From positions 8,184,001 through 8,248,000 of the forward strand of contig NZ_CP108100.1 in NCBI RefSeq assembly GCF_036195045.1: a stretch of 64,000 bases of DNA, given 5' to 3'. The notes beneath the pieces were generated by a model, which was not told the origin of the DNA, searched no databases, and saw only the letters and a program-made list of their open reading frames with translations. This document shows, one piece after another, positions 17,723 to 48,831 of this stretch. Position numbers and translations under genes: made by a program. Position 1 is the stretch's first letter. Every line of letters starts with the position of its first letter. Source of the DNA: Streptomyces sp. NBC_00236 (GTDB lineage: Bacteria > Actinomycetota > Actinomycetes > Streptomycetales > Streptomycetaceae).

Positions 17723-18020
17723 GGCTCATCGGTCATATCGTGCTCGCAAATTTTCATATCTCTTTCATGTGGCCGTCGTGAATCACTGATGGACTGCCAT
17801 GTGGTTCGTCCCTTCTCTGAGAAGACCGCGAAGTGCCTTGCCGGGTGCCTGAGTCGGCAAGGATCCAGGTGCTGCCTGCTGCCTGCTGCCTGCTGAATTG
17901 GCACTGCGTTGTCCCTGCGGCGCGACCGGCCGTTGCCGGCGATGCGTGCTGCACCGGCATGTTCGGCTTCGCCTGCCTTCTTCGTCCCCCCGAAACCTCT
18001 CCCCAAAGGTGTGACTCGGC
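17723..18020 (+). promoter_or_regulatory. NRPS1 promoter/leader region
   Basis: An AT-richer patch near 17733-17765 is the likely promoter area. A 7-bp hairpin CTTGCCG/CGGCAAG lies at 17837-17861, then a TGCTGCC tandem repeat (3.7 copies, 17870-17895). AAAGGTG is about 9 bp before the ATG. No specific operator is recognised. Confidence 0.45.
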
Positions 18021-40147
<22,127 letters not shown>

Positions 40148-40185
40148 CCGGCCGGGTCCCGCCGGACAACCGCAGGCCGTGGCGA

Positions 40186-40206
40186 CCTGGGCCCGCAGGG
40201 CCCAGG
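40186..40206. terminator. Bidirectional terminator between NRPS2 and the discoidin gene
   Basis: Perfect 9-bp stem CCTGGGCCC / GGGCCCAGG with loop GCA, 38 bp after the NRPS2 stop; the facing gene ends at 40368. Confidence 0.65.
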
Positions 40207-40367
40207 CACACGCGGCCTGTGACCGCCGCCCGGTTCGGCGAGACCGCACCATGCCCAAGCCGCCCAGCGGCTACCGGGACGCCGAGCCGCCCGGCCGCGG
40301 GTGCGGCGTCGCCGGCGGCTTGTGCTGCCGACGAGGCCGTAACCGGGCCGGGCGGTGTCAGGAGTCC

Positions 40368-43300
40368 TTACCGGGGGAGTACGGAAAGGGCCCTGAGGCG
40401 TGCGTGCCCGTTGCGCCAGCCCGTGACGTCGAGCGCCACGTAGCGTGCGGTGGTGCCGGCCGTGAGGCCGGTCGTGGTGCTGCGGCCCCGCAGTGTTCCG
40501 CCGGAGCGGTAGGTGACGCCGTCGTCGCTGAACTCGACCGTCGCCCCCGGCACCCTGCTCGTCGTCCACTCCGCGAGGACCCGCCCGACGGGGAGCGCCG
40601 AGCCGAGGTCCACGACCATCCGGGCCCGGTCGGATCCCGGTGTCCACGCCGTGTGGGGGTCGCCGTCCACTGCGGCTGACGGGTCCGACATGCCCGCGGG
40701 GCGCGGTGCGTTCGGGAACGTGTCGCATCCGAGCGCGGCATCGTCGAGCGGATACGGGGCGACATCGCGCACCGACACGGTCGCGGTCCGGCCGCGGCGC
40801 AGCCGGACCTTCGTGCGCCGTCCGCCGGCCGAAGTCACGAGCAGTTCGCAGGACGGCCCGGTCAGCCGCACGGTCGCGGCGTCGACCACATCCGCCCGGA
40901 CACCCGGCGGCACCGTCCGCCCCGTCGCCGGCCGCAGGGTGAAACGGGCCGGGGCGACAGCGGCGCTCGCGCCGCCCAGTTCGGCCGCGAAGCCAGTGCC
41001 GGAGTCGGTCACCGTCTGCGAACCGGCGTAGAGAACGATGTCGGCGCCCTGCCGGGGCAGAGTCACCACGGTCTTCACGGAGCCGGGGGAGAGGTTGAAC
41101 AGGCTCAGGTGTCCGCCGGCGGTGCTGGCGTGAACGGCGGGCTCATCGGCCCGTGGTGCCTCCTGGGACGCCGCCGCCCGCAGTGCTGCGGGATCTCCGT
41201 TCGGAAGTCCCTCCACGGTGAGTGCCTCGGCAGGACCGTCGGACAGCACCACCATGTCCCCGTAGACGGCAATCGGATGCGCGGAGTCACGCACCACCAG
41301 CCCGGCCCTTTTGTCCACGGAGAGCCAGCCGCCGCGGCTCGTCAGCTCGGCCTCCGGGAAGCGCGTCAGTTCGGTCCAGTTCTCCCCGTCGTCGGAACCC
41401 TGTACCTGGTATCTGCTCGCAGCCGCCGACTCCCAGGCCAGGGTGACGTGGTCGAAGGCGACGGCGCTGCCGAGGTCGATGGTCAGCCAGCTGTCCTGAC
41501 GGCCCCGTTCGGCGACGGCGACGGCCCAGCGGGTGCTGCCGTCCCCGTCCACCACACATGCCGCCTCGCGGCCGGGTGTCGCAGACGAGGCGGTGGCGAC
41601 GGCGGCGCGGGCGAGATCGGCTCCGTCCGCACCGTCCCGGACGGAGAAGGAGTACAGGGAGTACCCGTACTGCGGATGTCCGGAGACGCCCTGCATCCGG
41701 ACGAACCGGTGGGAACCGCGGGGGAGCGCAAGGGTGTCCACCCGGGGCCCGGACCCGCCCGAGGTGTTCCCGCTGTCCTTCGACGCCACCTGGACCGATC
41801 CCTCGGCCGCGGTGTACGTACGACTGCCGTCCAGGCCTGCCAGCCCCGGCATCGTCAGGTTGTGTATCTGCAGGTGTCCCTCACCGGCGGCCGTACCGCT
41901 CGTCGCGTAGACGACCGCGCCCGACGGGAGAGTGGTGAATCCGGCGATTCCGGTCTCGAGTTCGAGTACCGAGGCGGTCGCGTCGATACCGTCGCGGACC
42001 TGCCGGTAGGTAGTGACCGAGCGCCGCAGCACCTTGCTCGCGGTCGAGGGCAGGAACATCGGGGTGCTGCCGCTCAGTGCGAACAGCCAGTCGTCATGGG
42101 CGGGCTGCCAGGCGAACTTCACGAAACCCGGCTTGCTCACCGCGGCCGCCCAGGCCGCCGGCGTCTGCTGGACCACCAGACCGGGGCCGTCGGCGAAGTC
42201 CCGTACGCCGGAGGCCTGTGCGTAGAACTCCTCGTCGGACAGCGGTGCCACGACACCACCGTGCGCCGCCCGCCACCGGTGCAGCAGATAGCTGATGGCG
42301 ATCTCGGCCCGGGCCTCCGGTTCGTACTTCGCCTCACCCGAGAACTTGGCGAGCCGGTACTCCGGCGCGTACGCCTGGTAGGGCGCCAGCCGCTTGGCCA
42401 TCGCCGCCTCCGCCCAGGCGGCGGCGCGGTCCCCGGTCACCTGGGCCAGGAAGGCCAGCGGGATCACATCGCGGCCGTAGAGGTGCTCGCGGTCCGCGAC
42501 CATCGGCATCAGTGGTTCGCCGGCGTCGCTCATCACCATGAGCAGCGTGCGCCACAGCGGACCCGCGTTCGGCTGCGCGGTGAGGACCTGCGGCATGGGA
42601 CGGCCCGCGGCGATGAAGTGGGCGGCGTTACGGCCGGAGGTACGCCACAGTTCCTCCTGGTAGTGCGGGCCGAAGGAGTTGTGGTTCTCGACGATGAAGG
42701 TGTCGTAGAGGTTCGTCGCGGTGTTCTCCCGCACGGCGACTCCGTCGACCGGGGCGGGATTGGCCAGATCCGCCGCGGGCAGCCCCGCCTCGTTCCGCGT
42801 CCACCGGCCGAAGGCCGCCGACCACTCGCCGTGACGGGAGTCATCGGGGGCCCAGGCAAGGCCCGGTGCCAGGGACTGGGCGTAGACGCCCATCTCCTCA
42901 AGCTTCGTGTCCCCGACGAAGCCGCCCTTCAGGCCGTTCGGCGTCCAGCTCCCGGAGGCGGGGTCGTTCTTGGTGCCGAGGGCGGTGGTGTACTGCGCCT
43001 GCTCGCGGGCGATCGTGTCGACGTTCTGCCGCGTGACGTCGTCCAGCTGATCCCAGAGCAACCGGGCGGCGAGCACGAAGTACAACTGGAAGGTCGTGTC
43101 GAAGAACAGCGTGCGGCCCCACTCCGTGCCGCCCGTGAGGCGATTGGACGCCGCGAAGTGCTTGATCGTGGCAAGCGTGCGGGAAAGCAGCTCGTCCCGG
43201 CCGATGCCGGCGCGCCCGGAGTCGTACGTTCCCTGGGTCAGGAGCACGGCATTGCCGAGCACCACCGCGAAGCCGAAGTCCTTGGCCGTGTAGTGCCCGA

Positions 43301-43532
43301 GAGCGGAGTCCCACTGCGTCTCCGCCCAGCGCGTGTGCGTCAGCAGCACCTGGTAATAGGTGTCCGCGATGCTGTCCGGTTCCACGTCGTCGTGAAGCGT
43401 GCCGGGGGCAACCGACGGCTCCACGGCTGACGCCATGCCCGGGAGAGCCAGCGAACCCGCGGTCAACAGTCCTGCCAGGCCGGCGAGTTGGACGAACCTG
43501 CGTCTGTCGTAGTAGGCCGGGTTGTCGGGCAT
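40368..43532 (-). CDS. Secreted discoidin (F5/8C)-domain protein with alpha-toroid-like N-terminal half
   Basis: 1054 residues. Tat signal DRRRFVQLAGLAGLLTAG then ALPGMASA gives export. Residues ~50-450 are helix-rich with Trp/Tyr patterns like alpha/alpha-toroid glycosidases or polysaccharide lyases. A beta-rich middle follows. Two discoidin-type carbohydrate-binding regions are visible: around ATASSATPGREAACVVDGDG to SDDGENWTEL (about 655-745), and near the C-terminus with AVDGDPHTAWTPG and VEFSDDGVTYRSG. It probably acts on an extracellular glycan; no exact family is recognised. A perfect palindrome of LacI type lies 17 bp upstream of the start, so carbohydrate-controlled expression is likely. 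It is convergent with the NRPS operon and probably unrelated to it. Confidence 0.75.
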   Translation of the reverse strand: MPDNPAYYDRRRFVQLAGLAGLLTAGSLALPGMASAVEPSVAPGTLHDDVEPDSIADTYYQVLLTHTRWAETQWDSALGHYTAKDFGFAVVLGNAVLLTQGTYDSGRAGIGRDELLSRTLATIKHFAASNRLTGGTEWGRTLFFDTTFQLYFVLAARLLWDQLDDVTRQNVDTIAREQAQYTTALGTKNDPASGSWTPNGLKGGFVGDTKLEEMGVYAQSLAPGLAWAPDDSRHGEWSAAFGRWTRNEAGLPAADLANPAPVDGVAVRENTATNLYDTFIVENHNSFGPHYQEELWRTSGRNAAHFIAAGRPMPQVLTAQPNAGPLWRTLLMVMSDAGEPLMPMVADREHLYGRDVIPLAFLAQVTGDRAAAWAEAAMAKRLAPYQAYAPEYRLAKFSGEAKYEPEARAEIAISYLLHRWRAAHGGVVAPLSDEEFYAQASGVRDFADGPGLVVQQTPAAWAAAVSKPGFVKFAWQPAHDDWLFALSGSTPMFLPSTASKVLRRSVTTYRQVRDGIDATASVLELETGIAGFTTLPSGAVVYATSGTAAGEGHLQIHNLTMPGLAGLDGSRTYTAAEGSVQVASKDSGNTSGGSGPRVDTLALPRGSHRFVRMQGVSGHPQYGYSLYSFSVRDGADGADLARAAVATASSATPGREAACVVDGDGSTRWAVAVAERGRQDSWLTIDLGSAVAFDHVTLAWESAAASRYQVQGSDDGENWTELTRFPEAELTSRGGWLSVDKRAGLVVRDSAHPIAVYGDMVVLSDGPAEALTVEGLPNGDPAALRAAASQEAPRADEPAVHASTAGGHLSLFNLSPGSVKTVVTLPRQGADIVLYAGSQTVTDSGTGFAAELGGASAAVAPARFTLRPATGRTVPPGVRADVVDAATVRLTGPSCELLVTSAGGRRTKVRLRRGRTATVSVRDVAPYPLDDAALGCDTFPNAPRPAGMSDPSAAVDGDPHTAWTPGSDRARMVVDLGSALPVGRVLAEWTTSRVPGATVEFSDDGVTYRSGGTLRGRSTTTGLTAGTTARYVALDVTGWRNGHARLRALSVLPR

Positions 43533-43548
43533 GGGTCCTCCGCAAGAA

Positions 43549-43562
43549 TGACAACGTTGTCA
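43549..43562. promoter_or_regulatory. Perfect 14-bp palindromic operator, LacI type
   Basis: TGACAACGTTGTCA, centred on CG, 17 bp upstream of the discoidin-protein ATG. This form is typical of LacI-family carbohydrate repressors. The sequence differs from the mannoside operator at 1918, so a different regulator is expected. Confidence 0.7.
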
Positions 43563-43760
43563 GATTCCGGTCATCCTTGCCTGCGGCCCGTCGCACGTCA
43601 AGGGTTCTGCTGTGTCCGGGCAGTGTGGGAGGGAAGAACGGAATCACGGCTGCCGGACCGAACGGGTGGAAGAACTGGCAGGCCAGGGGTGGCGGCGAGC
43701 ACGAGGGCCCGGCCGTCCGGGCGGGCGTGCCGCAGGGTCGGCAGACTGCCGGTTCCCCGG

Positions 43761-43778
43761 ATCCGATCCCTATCGGAT
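43761..43778. promoter_or_regulatory. Inverted repeat upstream of the channel gene
   Basis: ATCCGAT, CCCT, ATCGGAT: perfect 7-bp arms, 64 bp before the channel start. It could be an operator or a leader hairpin. Confidence 0.45.
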
Positions 43779-43841
43779 GAAACGCCGCCCGATACCCGTG
43801 TGGCGTCGGAGCCGATTCCGCACGCTGCTGCTGTGTACAGG

Positions 43842-45836
43842 ATGATCAAGGATCAGGGCCGGCGCCGGAGCGCGTCCGGCGCCCGCGTGGGGAAGCAGAG
43901 ACAGCCACGGAGCACAGCGCCGCCGGACCCGGGCCCGGCGCAGGAGACACCGCCGTCACGGGCTCCGTTGCACGAGCGCGCCCGGTACTGGTTCGACAAC
44001 ACGCTGGCGAGAGGGGTGACCGCGCTCATCGGATGGCTGGCCGTCGCATGCCTGGCCGTTGTGATCCCGGTCAGCGCACTGCTGGTGTGGACGGACGACA
44101 AGGCCCCGGACACGGCATGGGCCAAGACGGCGGCGGTGTGGCGGAGCGTCGGGCAGACCCTCAGGCTGGGCGGAGAGGTCGGTTCACCGCTGCGCGTCAT
44201 TCTGTCGGTCCTGCTGGCGTTGATGGCGCTCTTCTACGTCTCCACCATCGTGGGCCTCATCACCACGGCGATCACCGAGGAGCTGATCGCCCTGCGGCGT
44301 GGCCACTCCACGGTGCTGGAGAGCGGTCACACCGTAGTGCTCGGCTGGTCGGACCAGATCTTCACCGTGGTGGCCGAGCTCGTCGCGGCAAACGCCAACC
44401 AGCGCCGAGGTGCCATCGCGATCCTGGCCGACCGGGACGTGACCGAGATGGAGGAGGAACTGCGCAGCGAGGTGGGCGGCACCGGCCGGACCAGGGTCAT
44501 CTGCCGCAACGGACGCCCCACCGATCCGGCCGCACTCACGCGGGTCAGCCCCGCCACGGCGGATGTCGTCCTGGTCCTGCCACGTGACCACCCGCAGGAG
44601 GACGCGGAGATCGTCAAGAACCTGCTGGCCCTGCGGACCGCGGTGGACGGCGACAGCCGGGTGCGGACCGTGGCGGTGGTGCGAGATGCCCACTACCGCC
44701 TTGCCGCCGAACTCGCGGCCGGCCCGGACGCAGTCGTGCTCGAGATCGACGACGTCACCGCCCGGCTGGTCGCCCAGTGCGCGAGGCAGCCCGGGCTGTC
44801 CCTCGTCTACCAGGAGTTGCTCGACTTCGCCGGCGACGAGTTCTACGTCGTCGACGCACCGGCCCAGACCGGCCGTGTGTTCGCCGAAGTGCTGCGGGCA
44901 TGCCCCACGTCCAGCGTGGTCGGGGTCGTACGGGCGGACGGGGCCCTCCGTCTCAATCCGCCGGCCACCTCGGTCCTGAACCCGGGCGACCGGCTCGTGG
45001 TGATCGCCCAGGACGACGACACCACGGTCACCACCCACGAACCCGCCGCATTCGACGAGTCGGCCATGGTGAACCGGGCACCGGCAGCAGCCCGTCCCGA
45101 ACGGGTGCTTCTCCTGGGGTGGAACAGCCGCGCCCGGCACATCGTCCGCCACCTCTCCGGCCATGTCGCGGCCGGCTCCGTCCTCCATGTCGTGGCCCGA
45201 GGCAGCGAGAGCCTGGCAGCAGAGGTACGAGCCGCCGCGCAAGCCGCTCCCGCACTGACCGTCACCTTCGGACCGGGCGACCCCACCCTTCCGGGCACGG
45301 TGAACGAGCTGGACCTCTCCGCCCACGACGGCGTCATTGTGCTCGGCCCCGACCACGGGCCCGGTTGTACCTCCCCGGACGACCGGACCCTGGTCACGCT
45401 GCTGCTCCTGCGTGACCGTGAGCGCGCGTCAGGGGTCCCGGTCCGGGTGGTCACCGAGATGACCGACGACCGCAACAGAGCCCTCGCACCCGCCGGAGTC
45501 GGCGCCGACTTCATCGTGAGCGGAAAACTGGTCGGTCTTCTGATGGCTCAGATCTCCCAGAACTGGCATCTCGCCGGCCTCTTCGGAGAGCTACTGGCTC
45601 CGCAGGGCAACGGAATCCACCTCAAGCCCGTCGGAGACTACGTCCGCCCAGGACACCGGGCCTCCTTCTCCACCGTCGTCGAGGCCGCCTCGCGCCGGGG
45701 GGAGTGCGCCCTCGGATACCGCACCAGCGGCACGGCACGAGCAGGGAACGACCATGAGGTGCGCATCAACCCGGCCAAGGCGGAGGTCCGGTACTGGGGC
45801 GCGGATGACGAGGTGATCGTGATGGCCGAGCGCTGA
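43842..45836 (+). CDS. CASTOR/POLLUX-like ion channel protein with RCK-type domains
   Basis: 664 residues from ATG 43842 (the open frame runs further up without protein character). A basic N-terminal tail is followed by a hydrophobic segment LIGWLAVACLAVVIPVSALL (~64-84) and a second, VILSVLLALMALFYVSTIVG (~122-141). Then comes a cytoplasmic RCK/TrkA-N-like region starting GHTVVLGWSDQIF, with a second nucleotide-fold region at RVLLLGWNSRARHIVRHL. These features match the CASTOR/POLLUX/SYM8 channel family; Streptomyces members are often labelled NAD-binding lipoprotein. The usual selectivity filter is not obvious to me. Probable role: ligand- or Ca2+-gated cation flux across the cell membrane. 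Confidence 0.8.
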   Translation: MIKDQGRRRSASGARVGKQRQPRSTAPPDPGPAQETPPSRAPLHERARYWFDNTLARGVTALIGWLAVACLAVVIPVSALLVWTDDKAPDTAWAKTAAVWRSVGQTLRLGGEVGSPLRVILSVLLALMALFYVSTIVGLITTAITEELIALRRGHSTVLESGHTVVLGWSDQIFTVVAELVAANANQRRGAIAILADRDVTEMEEELRSEVGGTGRTRVICRNGRPTDPAALTRVSPATADVVLVLPRDHPQEDAEIVKNLLALRTAVDGDSRVRTVAVVRDAHYRLAAELAAGPDAVVLEIDDVTARLVAQCARQPGLSLVYQELLDFAGDEFYVVDAPAQTGRVFAEVLRACPTSSVVGVVRADGALRLNPPATSVLNPGDRLVVIAQDDDTTVTTHEPAAFDESAMVNRAPAAARPERVLLLGWNSRARHIVRHLSGHVAAGSVLHVVARGSESLAAEVRAAAQAAPALTVTFGPGDPTLPGTVNELDLSAHDGVIVLGPDHGPGCTSPDDRTLVTLLLLRDRERASGVPVRVVTEMTDDRNRALAPAGVGADFIVSGKLVGLLMAQISQNWHLAGLFGELLAPQGNGIHLKPVGDYVRPGHRASFSTVVEAASRRGECALGYRTSGTARAGNDHEVRINPAKAEVRYWGADDEVIVMAER

Positions 45837-46087
45837 CGTGACGGCCGGGCTCCGACGCGAAAGGCGGGGCGCCGGACGGCGAAGCACGGCAGTCGGCCGT
45901 ACAGGCGGTCCACAGCAGGGAACGCAACGGCACGGGACAGCGGGCATGGCAACATGGCTGACCGACAAGGAGCCTCTGGTCGTGACGGACATGATCTCGA
46001 CGTGAGACCTGTTCGACCAGGGGCTGCACGTCGGCTCCCCGAAGAGGGGCACGCGTCCGGCACGGCGCCCGCACACGAGAGGTCCCC
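45837..46087 (+). other. Intergenic with a possible 19-codon ORF
   Basis: An ATG at 45946 opens MATWLTDKEPLVVTDMIST, ending at 46005, 82 bp before the kinase-like gene. No clear ribosome binding site. It could be a leader peptide, but support is weak. Confidence 0.25.
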
Positions 46088-46639
46088 GTGAGCACCGAAC
46101 TGGGTTCCGCAGTCGTCCTGATCACCGGCGTGATGGCGGCGGGGAAGTCCACCGTGGCCGAACTGCTGGCGGGGCGGCTGCCCCGAGCCGCCCACGTGCG
46201 CGGCGACGTGTTCCGGCGGATGGTGGTATCCGGCCGGGAGGAGCTGCTGCCTGACGAGACCGTCGAGGCCAGGGCCCAACTGGACCTGCGCCACCGGCTG
46301 TCCGCGCTGGTGGCCGACGAGTACGCGCACCACGGCTGGACCGCGGTCGTCCAGGACATCGTCCTGGGGGAGGATCTGGTCCGGTATGTCGCCAGGGTGC
46401 ACACGCGACCCTTGTACGTCGTCGTGCTGGCTCCTTCCACGACAACCGTGCACAGCAGAGAGGCCGAGCGCTCGAAGACAGGTTACGGCGCCGGGTGGAC
46501 GGTCGAGGCCCTCGACCGGACCCTGCGCGAGGAGACGCCGCGCATCGGGCTCTGGCTGGACACCTCTTGGCAGACGCCGGCCCAGACGGTCTCATCGATT
46601 CTCGGCAACCTGTCCGCCGCACGCGTGCAGACCGGCTGA
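46088..46639 (+). CDS. P-loop kinase/phosphotransferase-like protein (1)
   Basis: 183 residues from GTG 46088 with GAGAGG upstream. Walker A GVMAAGKST is at residues 14-22, and AHVRGDVFRRM supplies the acidic residue expected near the phosphate acceptor in the chloramphenicol phosphotransferase/gluconate-kinase-like fold. WTAVVQDIVLGEDL resembles the Walker B region. These AAA-type small kinases modify small molecules or nucleotides; the substrate is unknown. A second gene of the same size and type sits at 50358. Confidence 0.8.
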   Translation: MSTELGSAVVLITGVMAAGKSTVAELLAGRLPRAAHVRGDVFRRMVVSGREELLPDETVEARAQLDLRHRLSALVADEYAHHGWTAVVQDIVLGEDLVRYVARVHTRPLYVVVLAPSTTTVHSREAERSKTGYGAGWTVEALDRTLREETPRIGLWLDTSWQTPAQTVSSILGNLSAARVQTG

Positions 46640-46766
46640 GCTTGGCCGGCGTCACCGCGACCTCATCCGCAACCGTCGCCCGGGCGGCACCCGGCGGGGG
46701 AGACCGCACCACGATGAGTCGTGTGCAGAGAGCCACGGAGCCTGTTCCGCCGGTGCCCGCCTGCGG

Positions 46767-46815
46767 CCGGAGAACGTGCACGCGCGTCTCGCCGGAGAAC
46801 GTGCACGCGCGTCTC
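46767..46815. repeat. Two perfect 24-bp direct repeats
   Basis: Copies at 46767-46790 and 46792-46815, separated by one G; each contains AACGTGCACGCGCGT. GTGCAC in each copy is itself palindromic. Origin unclear. Confidence 0.85.
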
Positions 46816-46947
46816 CCCGCCGCGCCACGTGGCGAGGAAACGGCGGGCACCGGCATGGTCCTGCGCGACACGGACGTGGCCACCCACAGGGAACCGTCCC
46901 ACCGGTGCCTGCGCCGGTGTTCGATGCGCCGACGGTCCACGGTCTGC

Positions 46948-46976
46948 CGACCGCGACCGCGACCGCGACCGCGACC
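46948..46976. repeat. Hexanucleotide tandem repeat (CGACCG)n
   Basis: About 4.8 copies of a 6-bp unit in non-coding sequence. Likely to vary in copy number. Confidence 0.8.
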
Positions 46977-47030
46977 CCGCGCCGAGCTGGTGCCGGGGCG
47001 GGGTCACGGCCGGTGAGACGGCCCGGTGGG

Positions 47031-48563
47031 TCAGCCGCCTATGCCCGAGTCCTGCGCGGCGGCGATGATCGTCGTCGCGTCCTCCGGGAGCAGATAGCCG
47101 GCATTGACGGACGTCTGCGCGGCGTTGCGTACCTTGTTCACGTAGTCGGCGTGGGTCGGGTAGAGCCGGGCGAGCACCGGTTCCGCGGTGGCCGGGAAAC
47201 GGGGGTCGGACGGGTCGCCGTCGTCGTGCCGGTCCCAGGCGTCAGCATCGCCGTTCCACGGGTCGCGGGCACCGTACAGGCCGCAGAACACGCCGCTGCC
47301 GGTGGTGTCGCGGGAGCCGGTGAGCGTACGGGTGGGCACCGTGACGTCCGGCAGGCGGACGCCGCCGGTGGCCAGGCCGGTGGCCGGGTCACGCAGGAGG
47401 GTGCTCAGCGGCTGACCGCTCGGCGGCCGCGTACCGCCCCGCGCCCAGGTGGCCAGGTGGCGCAGCGCCGAGTTCATCGCCCAGTGGCCGGGCCCGTCGT
47501 TGAAGGGGGCCGACCCGGCGGCGCAGTCGGGCGACGGCGCGGCGGAGCCCGCCGACTTCTGCACCGTCGCGTCGCCGAGGTCGAAGGCCCACTGGTCGCC
47601 GTGCGCGGTGCCGGCCAGTTCCCAGTGCACGACACTGCTGGTGTCCGGCTGTCGTGCCGTCGCGGCGCCCGGCACATCGGTCTCGGTGAGCACGACGAAC
47701 GTCGGAACCGGCAGGTCGGTCCTGATCCGGGACGGGTTCGGCATCAGCAGCGTGTCGGCGAGCACGCCGCTGATCGGAGAGGCGATCGCGCTGTTGCTGT
47801 GCACCATGAAGCCGTCGTAGACCTGGGACACCGGCTGGACGGCGTTGACGTACGTCGTCATGAACCCCGCCGACTGCGACTCGCCGTCGGCGAGCAGCGT
47901 CCGGACCGGAAGTCCGCCGAGCGGGTCCGCCCCTTCGGGAGTGCGCAGCGCCTGGCCGGCCTGGGAGAAGATGTCGTAGGCGAAGGCGTCGCCGGGGTGG
48001 ACCAGGCTTCCGTACCGGGCCGGGTCCCAGCCCTTGAGCCCCTTGATCTCACCCAGCCCGCCGTTCACCCCGACGGCCTGTGCCGAGACGCCGACCCAGG
48101 CGTATCCCTGGCGCAGCAGCTCGTCCCGCTGGAACCAGTAGTCCGGGGAGAGGTCGAACTGCCCGCTGACGTTGAGCCACTCCACGACCACCGTGCCGTT
48201 GAACTTCGCGGGATCGGCAGGGCGGCGCACCAGCAGGCGGCTCTTGTACGCGGCGGTGCCGGACGCGCGGACGTTCCACCGGCCGTCCGACTTCCACAAG
48301 CCGGACTTGGCGTATGACGTGGCCGTGCCCGAAACGAAGTACTCGCTCTCCGTGTAGCCGAACGAGCCGAGGTCCTCCGCCGCTGCGAGGAACGGAAAGC
48401 CGTGACTGCCGGCGGGCGGGACAGTGACCGTGGGGCTCGCGGCCGCGGCGGGGGAAGCTGCGGCCGGGACGGCCAGGGGTGTGGCGGTGAGGGCGCCGCA
48501 GAGCAGCGCCCACAGCGCGGTGGCGGTGACGGACCGCCGGGGTAACCGAGAAAGCATGCGCAT
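47031..48563 (-). CDS. Secreted alpha/beta-hydrolase-domain protein
   Basis: 510 residues, ATG 48563 seven bases after GGAGG. A Sec signal LPRRSVTATALWALLCGAL ends near AAASPAAAASP. TVVVEWLNVSG and DYWFQRDELL are typical of the actinobacterial alpha/beta hydrolase domain family. ADGESQSAGFM holds the likely nucleophile Ser in a GxSxS-like elbow, and HWELAGTAHGDQWAF a candidate His. Its substrate is unknown. It is followed by the repeat-rich intergenic region and runs against the kinase-like gene. Confidence 0.8.
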   Translation of the reverse strand: MRMLSRLPRRSVTATALWALLCGALTATPLAVPAAASPAAAASPTVTVPPAGSHGFPFLAAAEDLGSFGYTESEYFVSGTATSYAKSGLWKSDGRWNVRASGTAAYKSRLLVRRPADPAKFNGTVVVEWLNVSGQFDLSPDYWFQRDELLRQGYAWVGVSAQAVGVNGGLGEIKGLKGWDPARYGSLVHPGDAFAYDIFSQAGQALRTPEGADPLGGLPVRTLLADGESQSAGFMTTYVNAVQPVSQVYDGFMVHSNSAIASPISGVLADTLLMPNPSRIRTDLPVPTFVVLTETDVPGAATARQPDTSSVVHWELAGTAHGDQWAFDLGDATVQKSAGSAAPSPDCAAGSAPFNDGPGHWAMNSALRHLATWARGGTRPPSGQPLSTLLRDPATGLATGGVRLPDVTVPTRTLTGSRDTTGSGVFCGLYGARDPWNGDADAWDRHDDGDPSDPRFPATAEPVLARLYPTHADYVNKVRNAAQTSVNAGYLLPEDATTIIAAAQDSGIGG

Positions 48564-48732
48564 GGATTGCCTCCGTGAATGCGTGTCTCAGTGGGTCGAG
48601 TGCGTTGAGACCGCAGTTTCCACGCATCGCGACGGGCCGCCATCGGCGAATCCACCGGTGTCCCGGGAGCGGTGACCGGTCCCGGGGAATCCGGGGCCCC
48701 TTGACGGATCAGAGAGAGGCTGGGCAACCCCC

Positions 48733-48749
48733 CTTGACCAGTAGTCAAG
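48733..48749. promoter_or_regulatory. Inverted repeat upstream of the ArsR-like gene
   Basis: CTTGAC, CAGTA, GTCAAG. A further TTGACCA copy follows at 48754-48760. It is placed like an operator of the ArsR-like regulator. Confidence 0.5.
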
Positions 48750-48831
48750 AAGTATTGACCATTGAGCCCGCGTCTACCGACGACCTTCCCCACGGACGAA
48801 CACCCTTTCCAGCCTCACGCGGCACCGGGTC

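Larger units (their letters stand above)
46640..47030. other. Intergenic region with tandem repeats
   Basis: No gene seen. It holds the 24-bp direct repeat at 46767-46815 and a CGACCG hexanucleotide run at 46948-46976. Confidence 0.5.

Noticed and set aside
46767..46815. CRISPR array
   Set aside because: Only two copies with a one-base gap, no spacers and no cas genes anywhere in the window.
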